Assembly (NCBI GenBank): GCA_964488865.1
Contig: CAZAWR010000038.1
Location: forward strand, 1 to 64,000
Direction: 5' to 3'
DNA from: MWCO01 sp964488865
GTDB lineage: Bacteria; Myxococcota_A; Polyangia; Polyangiales; Polyangiaceae
Length of the DNA stretch: 64,000 nucleotides
Shown: positions 25,205-32,675 of the stretch, in pieces
Numbering within the stretch: position 1 is the stretch's first letter
Layout of the letters: every line of letters begins with the position of its first letter
The notes under the pieces: generated by a model
What the model saw: only the letters and a program-made list of their open reading frames with translations
Told to the model about the DNA's origin: nothing
Databases searched by the model: none
Translations under genes and position numbers: made by a program

Positions 25205-26290
25205 TCAGTCGATCAGGTTCTTGACGCAGGAAATCCCCTTGTCATGAACGATACAAGTGAAGTGTTCGCCCGCGGCCACGTCCTTCGGGTTCTCGATCCC
25301 GCGCACGCCACGGCCGTACCGCTCTTCCCCCTTCCAGCCGTGCATGCTCAGCTCGCCAGCGTGCGCGACAAAGAAGGCACCCCCTTTGCCTTGCCATAGG
25401 TCGCTCGCCTTGACCTCCATCGGCCAAAGCTGTACTTCCAACCCCTCGGGGCGCATGGAGACGGACTTCACCCCCTCGTCGTCGAGTACGTAGGTCCACG
25501 TCGAATCGGCCGTCAGCTTCTTCGCGCCTTTCACACTCTTGACCAGCTCGAGCTCGACCGAAGCGCTGTCGGGGAAGTTCTTCGCCGGGTCGTCGGTCAT
25601 CGGCCTGCCGCGGACGGCTTCCGCGCTCGCAGCCGTAAACTTCAATCCTTCCCCATCGAGGACGAGCACCCAGCCAGGTTCCTCGTCGATCCGCACGCCG
25701 TTGACGCCGCGCGCGCCACGCACTCGCAAGGTGGGCAGCAGCTCACCCTTGGCGTCGGTCGTGAAACAACGAAGCTCGTATTCGTACTCTGCGCAAATGC
25801 CGTTGCCGCGAAGCGTGGGGTGGAGATCGCGAGGCTTCTCGAAGACGGGAATTGGTTTGATGTCCTCAATCTTGTCCGTGAAGCAGCTGACACCTTCCAA
25901 GCCACGCGCGCAGAACATGCGCTTGGCTGCTCCAAACGCGACGAAGTCCTCCGGCACGCCCGTCCCACCTCGTGCCAGCGCTCGCCCGTCGAGCCGGAAG
26001 CATCCCAATCCCATCTCGGAAATGGCGCATCCTTCTCCTTGCCGGAGCGCAAGCGCGGTCACCTTCCCGACCCCGTCGAACACCGTCGGTTCGTGAGCCG
26101 TCACGTTGCCCTGGGCTGCTTCCCAGCAGATCAGCCCGTTCGGCTTGCGAGCACAGTAGGTGTTTCCGGCGACCCACAAGCGGTCCGTTCCGTCCGTGTT
26201 CGGTACACCCTCCGTCGACACCCGGTTGCACCCCATGCTTACGAACGAGCCGCCGACCATCGCCATCGCCAAAACGCGTACGGGAGTCAT
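25205..26290 (-). CDS. RCC1-like lipoprotein
   Basis: 361 residues from ATG 26290; the protein begins with a lipoprotein signal (RVLAMAMVGGSFVSMGCNRV, lipobox SMGC). Degenerate RCC1-type blades follow: AGNTYCARKPNGLICWEAAQ, GEGCAISEMGLGCFRLDGRA, KRMFCARGLEGVSCFTDK, GNGICAEYEYELRCFTTDAK, and EHFTCIVHDKGISCVKN at the end. Blades keep the 'C......G..C(W/F)' core but are longer and less regular than in the gene at 20478. Probably an envelope-anchored propeller with an unknown ligand. It ends against the CAP-like relic on the other strand. Confidence 0.75.
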   Translation of the reverse strand: MTPVRVLAMAMVGGSFVSMGCNRVSTEGVPNTDGTDRLWVAGNTYCARKPNGLICWEAAQGNVTAHEPTVFDGVGKVTALALRQGEGCAISEMGLGCFRLDGRALARGGTGVPEDFVAFGAAKRMFCARGLEGVSCFTDKIEDIKPIPVFEKPRDLHPTLRGNGICAEYEYELRCFTTDAKGELLPTLRVRGARGVNGVRIDEEPGWVLVLDGEGLKFTAASAEAVRGRPMTDDPAKNFPDSASVELELVKSVKGAKKLTADSTWTYVLDDEGVKSVSMRPEGLEVQLWPMEVKASDLWQGKGGAFFVAHAGELSMHGWKGEERYGRGVRGIENPKDVAAGEHFTCIVHDKGISCVKNLID

Positions 26291-26410
26291 GCGGCCAATC
26301 CTACCACTGGCCGCCACGGTTGCAAAAGGCGTTCGAATTCCCTATCGACTGTCGACCGACTGGAGACGCTAATCAGCCACCTACGGACGATCGACCACGA
26401 CTTCGGAGGG

Positions 26411-27946
26411 TTACTTTGGACCCTGCACGCCGCAATACAACCCGCCCAATCCGTCGGGCATGCATTGCAGCCCTGTGCAGCAATCAGCGCTGCTGGTGCA
26501 CGCGCTACCCGCCGGCACACACGCCGGCGCCCCGCCGCCTCCAGCGGTGCCACCCGTGCCGCCGCCACCTGACGCTCCGGCTTCACCCCCAGAGCCGCCC
26601 TGCCCCGCGGCCCCGCCCGACCCGCCGTCTCCCCCGCAGGCGAACCCGCAGAGTTCCTCCGACGGAAGGCAGAGGGCGTTGCAGCAGTCCGCCGGGTCGG
26701 TGCAGGACTCGCTTTCTTCCTTGCACTCACCACCCCCTGGTTCCGTTCCCGCCGTGGCCGGGTCCAGGCAGCGTTTGGGGAATTGACCTCCCGAGTCCGG
26801 CGGCCGTGGCTCATCGCACAGGTCGCTCTCGCACTGGCAGTCCGTCTCGCAGACCTCACCGTTCTTCAACAACACCTGGTCGGGCTTGCCGCACGTCGGA
26901 TCCCCCTGCTTGCTGCACCGGGGAACACCCGATTCGTCTGCTTCGCAAACCTCCGAGCAACAATCACACCCATCCACGCACGTCTCACCGAAGAGGTTGG
27001 CTTGCCCCGTCGTCGTGAGCACGGGGCCCGACGGCCGGCAACCGCCGATTGGCAGGCAACGAAGGAATCCTTCTTGATCGCGGGCGCACCGGCCCGAGCA
27101 GCACTCCATGTCGTCCCCGGTACACGGCTCGAACGCGGGACGGCACCAGCCTAGCTTCGCACAGTAGCCACCTTCGCAGACCAGCGAGCAGCAGCTCGCG
27201 CCGGTCGCACACGGCTCGCCGGCGGGACGGCAATAGGGAAGCCGCGCGCAGGTATTCGTGTCCTGGTCGCAGATCGACGAACAACACTCGCTGTCGGTCT
27301 CGCAAGCTTCGCCCGTGGAAGCGCATGGCACACCGGTACCCGAGCACGCGCCCCCGCTGCACGAGCCTGAGCAACAGTTGTGATCATCCGTGCATGCGGC
27401 GCCCTCGTCGATGCATCCACCACCGCCGGGGCTGCATACGTTTCCCTCGCAGCGGTTCGAGCAGCAATCGCTCGCAGCGGTACAGCTGTCGCCGAGTGAG
27501 GCGCATGCGCCGCCCGCCTCGCACACGCCGTTCACACAAGACAAGTCGCAGCAATCGATGGCCGCAAGGCACGCATCGCCCGCTGGAGCGCACGCCCCGC
27601 CCGGACTCACGCACGCTCGCTCCGCGAGGCCGATGTCGGCGCACTCCCCACCGCCACAACACGCGAGGCCGGCGGGATCGCAGAACGAGCCAAGCGGCAA
27701 GCATGCGCCTCCCGCCCCCGCCGCGCCGCCTCCGCCGCTCGTGCCGGACACACCGCCTCCGCCCGTGCCCCCAGAGCCGGCTGTTCCTGCCGCCCCCGAA
27801 CCGCCACCGCCCCCGGTTGCAGCCCCGCCATCCGTCCCCCCCCCCGCCCCACCCGAGTCGTCCGCTGTGCCATCGTCGCCGCACGCGTGCAGCGAGCAGG
27901 CAAGCCCGACCAGAATTGCCAGAGAGAGCGTAACGGGTTGCTTCAT
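26411..27946 (-). CDS. Very Cys-rich multi-knot lipoprotein
   Basis: 511 residues from ATG 27946, preceded by GAGGAGG. The signal peptide TLSLAILVGLACSLHACGDD has a lipobox (LHAC). A long Gly/Ala spacer runs to ~105. Then come about ten Cys knots of ~30-35 residues with the pattern C-x6-C-x4-5-C-C-x3-C-x4-C: GDSCTAASDCCSNRCEGNVC, GAACTDDHNCCSGSCSGGAC, GEACETDSECCSSICDQDTN, GEPCATGASCCSLVCEGGYC. A Gly-rich linker and one more knot close the protein (GSACTSSADCCTGLQCMPDG). It looks like a rigid disulfide-stapled surface rod; binding partners are unknown. Confidence 0.85.
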   Translation of the reverse strand: MKQPVTLSLAILVGLACSLHACGDDGTADDSGGAGGGTDGGAATGGGGGSGAAGTAGSGGTGGGGVSGTSGGGGAAGAGGACLPLGSFCDPAGLACCGGGECADIGLAERACVSPGGACAPAGDACLAAIDCCDLSCVNGVCEAGGACASLGDSCTAASDCCSNRCEGNVCSPGGGGCIDEGAACTDDHNCCSGSCSGGACSGTGVPCASTGEACETDSECCSSICDQDTNTCARLPYCRPAGEPCATGASCCSLVCEGGYCAKLGWCRPAFEPCTGDDMECCSGRCARDQEGFLRCLPIGGCRPSGPVLTTTGQANLFGETCVDGCDCCSEVCEADESGVPRCSKQGDPTCGKPDQVLLKNGEVCETDCQCESDLCDEPRPPDSGGQFPKRCLDPATAGTEPGGGECKEESESCTDPADCCNALCLPSEELCGFACGGDGGSGGAAGQGGSGGEAGASGGGGTGGTAGGGGAPACVPAGSACTSSADCCTGLQCMPDGLGGLYCGVQGPK

Positions 27947-28210
27947 GATGATCCTCCTCGCAATCAGATAGTACCCGCACCCGCGCGGGAACAGGCAGGT
28001 CGAGATCGACAAAGTCCAATTTCGCCGCAAACGATCGGACGATAGTCAGTTCGAACGAGTTTCGGCATCAACGTCGAAGTGGCTGAGCGCGTTGCAAGCG
28101 AACTGGCCAGCCGACGGCGGCGTTTGCGATCCGTAAGGTCCCATCCCGACGACAAGCTCGGACACGTGGCCGATTGTGCTCTGGCCTCCGCTTGTGGCAG
28201 GCTACCAGCC

Positions 28211-28528
28211 ATGCCGACCATCACATTTCGGGGTCAGTCCCTCACCTGCGAGCCGGGCGACAACCTCCGCGACTTTTTGCGGAAGAACGGCCTGTCTCCC
28301 CACAACCACATCACGCGCGTAGTCAACTGCCATGGGCTGGGAACGTGCGCAACCTGCGCCGTGGAAGTGCACGGTGAAGTCTCCCCGCCGTCGCTCATCG
28401 AACGGCTCCGGCTCCTTGTCCCGCCGCTGACCGGGCGCGCGGGGCTTCGGCTTGCGTGCAAGACCAAGGTGCTGGGGGACGTCGAGGTGATCAAGCACCC
28501 GGGGATCTGGGGACAGCGTACGGAGTGA
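28211..28528 (+). CDS. [2Fe-2S] ferredoxin, adrenodoxin-like spacing
   Basis: 105 residues from ATG 28211. The protein has a ubiquitin-like beta-grasp pattern (PTITFRGQSLTCEPGDNLRD) and a cluster-binding loop NCHGLGTCATCAVEVHG. The ligands are C40, C46, C49 and C83 (LRLACKTKV). The C-x5-C-x2-C-x33-C spacing is that of adrenodoxin-type rather than plant-type ferredoxins. It should carry one electron between a reductase and an oxygenase or P450. No partner gene is adjacent: the Cys-rich lipoprotein upstream runs the other way and a relic lies downstream. Confidence 0.9.
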   Translation: MPTITFRGQSLTCEPGDNLRDFLRKNGLSPHNHITRVVNCHGLGTCATCAVEVHGEVSPPSLIERLRLLVPPLTGRAGLRLACKTKVLGDVEVIKHPGIWGQRTE

Positions 28529-28709
28529 GGGGAGACTCCCCCGTCCCGCGCTGCAAGCCCGACCCGCACGCTCGGATTCTCCGTAGCGATCTGGTGCAGC
28601 GCCGCGTTGCCATTGCTGTGCACAACGACTGCATTGCGGGTTTGGCATGCGCCGGAGGCGAGCTCAGCTCAGTCCGTCTTGCGTGGGTATCGGACACGGT
28701 CGACGGTCG

Positions 28710-29150
28710 TCAGAAGCTTCTGCCCGTTGTGACCAGCACTCCGCCTGAAGGGGACAGCCCGACGGTGGAATTGCACGCGCGGCTCTGGAAGCCACGTCCA
28801 CACCGCGAGTCCCGCGAGCCCCGCGCCGAGGGAGATGGTGCTCGCCCAGGCAAGGCTGTTCGCACGATCGGCCGCGGTTTGGCCGTCAGCCGGGCAGTAG
28901 CTCCGTCCAGGAATGCAGCTGTCCTCCGCATCCGATTGTGCTTCGAGCGCTTTCACTCCCGTGACGGCGGACGCGGCCAGGCCCACCACGCCGACTCCCA
29001 ACCCCACCCAATGCCACGTTGTGCGTTCCGTCTCCGGCTGCTCCCCGGGGTCGGATTCGGGAATCCGGCTTGGTTGGGGACGTGCGGGTAAGTCGGTGGT
29101 GGGCCTGGCAACCGTGGTCCATGGGGGTGGGAGTCTCGGTCCCAGTGAGA
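28710..29150 (-). pseudogene. Relic of a TPR/PEGA-type membrane protein (C-terminal part, frameshifted)
   Basis: A minus-strand frame reads GEQPETERTTWHWVGLGVGV, VVGLAASAVTGVKALEAQSD, SLAWASTISLGAGLAGLAVW, the two-helix tail seen in the TPR/PEGA protein at 10901-11953. Near the end the frame shifts: the other frame gives STVGLSPSGGVLVTTGRSF and stops at 28710, like the usual 'VG....VLxGRF' end. The signal peptide, TPR and PEGA parts are missing, cut off at the 3' end of the neighbouring Gly-rich gene. It is dead or, less likely, a short membrane protein. Confidence 0.6.
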
Positions 29151-29161
29151 TCCTTCCGCAC

Positions 29162-30877
29162 CTACAACACTTCAGACATGTTTCCCTGGCCCCCCGAGGA
29201 ACCGTCGGGCGCCTTCGTGCCTCCGGTTGCCTGGCCGCCCGTCCCGCCGTCGCCTCCGGAGCCGAAGCCCAGCGTCGAGCCGGAAACCTGGGGCACCCCG
29301 CCATGGAAGACTATGGCGTAAGAGGGGCCGCCGGTGCCGCCTGACCCGGACCCTCCACGCCCGCCATCGCCCCCCTTTCCGCCGGCGCCGCTCTCGGAAA
29401 GCTCCTGGCAGAGGGAGTTACCCGCACCCCCCGCACTGCCGACGCCACCTTGCCCGCCGTCTCCACCCGCACCACCATCGCCCCCATCACCGCTCTGCAC
29501 GGTACAAGCGTCGAGGGTTACCTCGCTGTCCCAAATAAGCAGGGCAATCGATGCGCCACCCCCTTGCCCGGCCGTGCCGATCGTGCCGCCGCAGCCACCC
29601 ATGCCTCCAGCTCCGCCCGACGGCGCCGTGATGCCGCCCGTAGACCACGCCCCGCCTCCGCCACCCCCGCCTTGTCCCGTCGAGCCCGTGGCTCCCGGAT
29701 TGCCGCTCGCAGGCACATACCCCTGCACCGAAAGCGTGCCCGCCAACCCGGCCCCACCGTTGTTGCCATCCGACCCGGCAGCCCCGTCATCACCGGGCTT
29801 CCCTTCTGGGGAGGACTGCGTGCCCCCAAGCCCACCGGCCCCCCCCGTCGCGTTCACCAACCCCGTCGTGGGTGTCCCCTTCAGACCAGGGCCCCCGTCA
29901 GCCGCGACCAGTCCACCTCCGCCAGCCCCACCACGCGACCCACACGCGCTGGGCGCCGGCCAAACCCCGCCGGTCTGCGGCTGCCCTCCCACGAAGTTGC
30001 AGACCTTGCCGTCCTGCGCCGCACCTGCCGTCGCACCCGCGCTCCCGGTCGATCCGGGATGCCCTCCCTCCCCTGTCGCCCCCGCCCCCGCCGAAAGTCC
30101 ACACCGACGCAGCGTCACCGCCTGGCTCTGGTGAACTCGAACCGCAAGGCTGCTGGACCCCGGCACGGTGGTCGACGCCGCAACGAACTCCATGTCCGTG
30201 AACCGCACGTCGCTCCCACCGTCGATGGTCAGCGCCACTCCCGCCGCAGGCGCCACCCGCGCTCGCCGCGTCGTCGAATACGTCCAGTCGTCGCAGTCCA
30301 GTCCGCCATAGACGTCCACGGCTCCCAGAGCGGCGTTCACAACGAGGTTCTCTGCGTAGCTCACGTCAGCATCCGCACAAGCATACACGCGCTTGCTCAG
30401 GAAGCTCGCGCGCATCACCCCGTGGCCTATCGTCGCGCACGGGGCGGCGCGTGTCCCGCAGTTCGTGCTGTCCGTGCCGGCGGGCGATACGAAGACACCG
30501 TGGTCCTCGTGGATGACGCAGGCGTCGCTGTCCGGCTCGGAAAGCGGGTCGCATAGGGGCTCCGAGACGACGTCCTCGACGGCACCGTCCGTACCCCCTT
30601 CCTGGCCACCGGCACCAGCCCCACCGTCCGTTCCGGCCGACCCCGCCACGCCCGCGTCCTCACCACCATCGGCGCCACCACCGCCCGTGCCGCCCGTGCC
30701 TCCGGTGCCATCGGGCAGGACCTCGCTGTCCGTACCGCCTTCCACGGCGGCTTCCGGGCCACCCTCAGAGACCCCGGCCCCTCCGTCTTGAACCGGAGTA
30801 TCCTCGAAGTCGCTTCCACAGGAGCAGAGCAAACAAGACATCAGGGACAAGGGGACGGACGCGAGGACGCTTCTCAT
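29162..30877 (-). CDS. Gly-rich lipoprotein with a beta-helix-like core
   Basis: 571 residues from ATG 30877, which begins a lipoprotein signal (SVPLSLMSCLLCSCGSD, lipobox LCSC). An Asp/Gly-rich spacer reaches ~130. The core has DUF1565-like features: GVFVSPAGTDSTNCGTRAAP, APCATIGHGVMRASF, ENLVVNAALGAVDVYGGLDC, GSDVRFTDMEFVAASTTVPG, AVTLRRCGLSAGAGATGEGG. From ~290 on it is dominated by GGxG repeats like PE_PGRS or antifreeze-type proteins, broken by strand pieces (ASIALLIWDSEVTLDACTVQ, PSYAIVFHGGVPQVSGSTLG). It is probably a rigid surface protein. No enzyme residues were seen. Confidence 0.82.
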   Translation of the reverse strand: MRSVLASVPLSLMSCLLCSCGSDFEDTPVQDGGAGVSEGGPEAAVEGGTDSEVLPDGTGGTGGTGGGGADGGEDAGVAGSAGTDGGAGAGGQEGGTDGAVEDVVSEPLCDPLSEPDSDACVIHEDHGVFVSPAGTDSTNCGTRAAPCATIGHGVMRASFLSKRVYACADADVSYAENLVVNAALGAVDVYGGLDCDDWTYSTTRRARVAPAAGVALTIDGGSDVRFTDMEFVAASTTVPGSSSLAVRVHQSQAVTLRRCGLSAGAGATGEGGHPGSTGSAGATAGAAQDGKVCNFVGGQPQTGGVWPAPSACGSRGGAGGGGLVAADGGPGLKGTPTTGLVNATGGAGGLGGTQSSPEGKPGDDGAAGSDGNNGGAGLAGTLSVQGYVPASGNPGATGSTGQGGGGGGGAWSTGGITAPSGGAGGMGGCGGTIGTAGQGGGASIALLIWDSEVTLDACTVQSGDGGDGGAGGDGGQGGVGSAGGAGNSLCQELSESGAGGKGGDGGRGGSGSGGTGGPSYAIVFHGGVPQVSGSTLGFGSGGDGGTGGQATGGTKAPDGSSGGQGNMSEVL

Positions 30878-30956
30878 GGCTGGGGACCTCCATTGGGGGT
30901 CCTCCTGAAATAGCCGATCTCCCCTGCACGTGTCCATGCAGGGCGCGACTTCATGA

Positions 30957-31934
30957 TCACCGGTCCAGTCGTGCCCTCACGTCTTCATACCCTGCATCGG
31001 CTGCCAGGATCTTCTCGAGCTCCGCCCGAGCCGCACGGTTTTCCCCCCGGGCCTCGAACACCAGGGCACGCTCGTAGCGAAGCGCCAGCAGCACGTCCTG
31101 CGACCGCTTCTTGGGCCGTGAGAGCGCCTTCATGAGCACCTCCCGGGCAGCATCGAGGCGGCCCAACTCCCGCAGCGCTCGCGCGCGGTACAACAGGAGC
31201 GTCGCATGCAGGTCATCGTCGCCCGCGAGCCGGTCGGTGAGTCCGAGCACGTACTCGAGCGCCTGCTGGTCGTGCTTCCACGTGTCCCAGGTCAGCTCCG
31301 TGAGGGACAAGAGCACAACAGAATCCGTAGGTTCCGACGCCAGCATGCCCTGCAGCACCTCGACCGCACGATGGGGGTTGCCAAGCCATTGCAGGGCTTC
31401 GACCAGGCCCAGGGCGGCGCTCTGCGGGCCCGGCGCCAGGGACAGCGACAGCTGCGGGGTGACGGGCAGCTCCATGGCGATCTCCACGCCCAGAGCATCG
31501 AAGCTCTCGCCGAGAACCTCCGCACGAGCGTGGGCGGCCTCGAAGGCGGCCAGCGCCTCGTCGAGTCGCTTGGCCTCGAGCAAGAGGAAGCCGGCCATCC
31601 AGCAGGCATCGGGCAACGTGCCCACCCGACGAAGGTGCTCGAGTGCGACCGCAGTCTGTTGCCCGTCAAGCGCCTGGCATGCGGACAGAAGGCACCGCTC
31701 AGCATCATTTCGGGGGGTCCGGGCGGGCGCGGGCGCGGGCGCGCGCTTCCCGTACGGGTGATGCTTCGTATAGGAGACCCCGGTTCCAGGGATCCCGACG
31801 GTGGTCCGCGCACCTTTGGGTCCCAGGGTGACTTTGGCGCCCCGCGGTCCAACCGACAGGCTCAGCCCCGACTTGCTGAGATTCACCGTCAGACCCGGGG
31901 CGATTTGGAAGCGTTTGAAGAATCGAAAGCTCAT
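30957..31934 (-). CDS. DUF4236 N-terminal domain fused to a TPR-like solenoid
   Basis: 325 residues from ATG 31934, chosen because the DUF4236 pattern starts there: MSFRFFKRFQIAPGLTVNLS, SKSGLSLSVGPRGAKVTLGP, KGARTTVGIPGTGVSYTKHH. This ~55-residue beta domain usually stands at the N-terminus of small bacterial proteins of unknown role. Here a Pro/Arg linker and a ~240-residue helical solenoid follow (ALEHLRRVGTLPDACWMAGF, EALAAFEAAHARAEVLGESF, HATLLLYRARALRELGRLDA, LRYERALVFEARGENRAARA). No signal peptide is present. The fusion suggests a scaffold. It is divergent from the reductase gene at 32039. Confidence 0.8.
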   Translation of the reverse strand: MSFRFFKRFQIAPGLTVNLSKSGLSLSVGPRGAKVTLGPKGARTTVGIPGTGVSYTKHHPYGKRAPAPAPARTPRNDAERCLLSACQALDGQQTAVALEHLRRVGTLPDACWMAGFLLLEAKRLDEALAAFEAAHARAEVLGESFDALGVEIAMELPVTPQLSLSLAPGPQSAALGLVEALQWLGNPHRAVEVLQGMLASEPTDSVVLLSLTELTWDTWKHDQQALEYVLGLTDRLAGDDDLHATLLLYRARALRELGRLDAAREVLMKALSRPKKRSQDVLLALRYERALVFEARGENRAARAELEKILAADAGYEDVRARLDR

Positions 31935-32038
31935 CGGTGTCTCCGCAGGGCAGGGAGCATAACTGAAGGAGCCACCTCGACCGGACACATCGAACAGGAG
32001 GGTTGCCGGGTGGGAGTCGCTCCACCAGATCGTCATCT

Positions 32039-32557
32039 ATGCATCTCATCCGCGGCTACATCGCGACGACCCTCGACGGCTGCATCGCCGACCCTGAGGG
32101 GGGCGTTGGGTTTCTGGATCCCTACGGTGCCGAGGAAGCAGGGTACGCCGGCTTCCTTGCGGAGATCGGGACGATCGTGATGGGGCGACTGACGTACCAA
32201 GCAGTGCGTGAGATGGGAGGGTGGCCGTACGAGGAGAAGCGATGTCTTGTCGTGTCGAGCCGCCCGCTCGGGCCTCTTCCCGCCAACACGACCGCGTGGA
32301 CGAGGGGGGTGGACACCTTGGTTGCCCACCTCCGCGCGCTCGAAGATGACAGAGACGCGTGGGTGCTCGGGGGCGGCAGGCTCCAGCAGGCGTTTCTCGA
32401 CCGAAGCGCGCTCGATCGCCTGGAGTTGTTCGTGGTGCCGGTGATTCTCGGCAGGGGCCTTCCTCTGTTTCCCGGCACCGATGTCCGGCAAACGCTGCGG
32501 CTCGTGGACGTGGGGCGGGTCGGCGAGATCGCACGACTCGTGTACGAGCGGGGCTGA
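32039..32557 (+). CDS. RibD-C/dihydrofolate-reductase-family protein
   Basis: 172 residues from ATG 32039. The N-terminal block HLIRGYIATTLDGCIADPEG with FLDPYG and TIVMGRLTYQAVREMGGWPY matches the DHFR-like RibD C-terminal family, where 'S.DG.IA' and 'MGR.TY' line the NADPH pocket. WVLGGGRLQQAFLDRSALDR is the 'GG..L...ll..gLvDE' block, and ELFVVPVILGRGLPLFPG the closing strand. It should use NADPH to reduce a pterin- or pyrimidine-like substrate; which one is unknown. The E of the usual 'DEl' is replaced by L-E. It stands alone. Confidence 0.88.
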   Translation: MHLIRGYIATTLDGCIADPEGGVGFLDPYGAEEAGYAGFLAEIGTIVMGRLTYQAVREMGGWPYEEKRCLVVSSRPLGPLPANTTAWTRGVDTLVAHLRALEDDRDAWVLGGGRLQQAFLDRSALDRLELFVVPVILGRGLPLFPGTDVRQTLRLVDVGRVGEIARLVYERG

Positions 32558-32610
32558 TCCGACGGAGAAACGGAGGCTTGCCCCCAACCACATCGGAGAC
32601 TAGGGTGCGA

Positions 32611-32634
32611 CAACTTCAAGAAAGTTGAACTTTC
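32611..32634. promoter_or_regulatory. Overlapping palindromes upstream of the propeller lipoprotein, candidate operator
   Basis: CAACTTCAAGAAAGTTG (32611-32627) has 6-bp arms, and GAAAGTTGAACTTTC (32620-32634) has perfect 7-bp arms around one G; they overlap. They lie 42-65 bases before the ATG at 32676. Such a pair could bind a dimeric repressor. No clear -35/-10 pair was recognised. Confidence 0.4.
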
Positions 32635-32675
32635 GACAAACGATATACGTCCTGCCTCCGACCGAAAGGCCTCCC

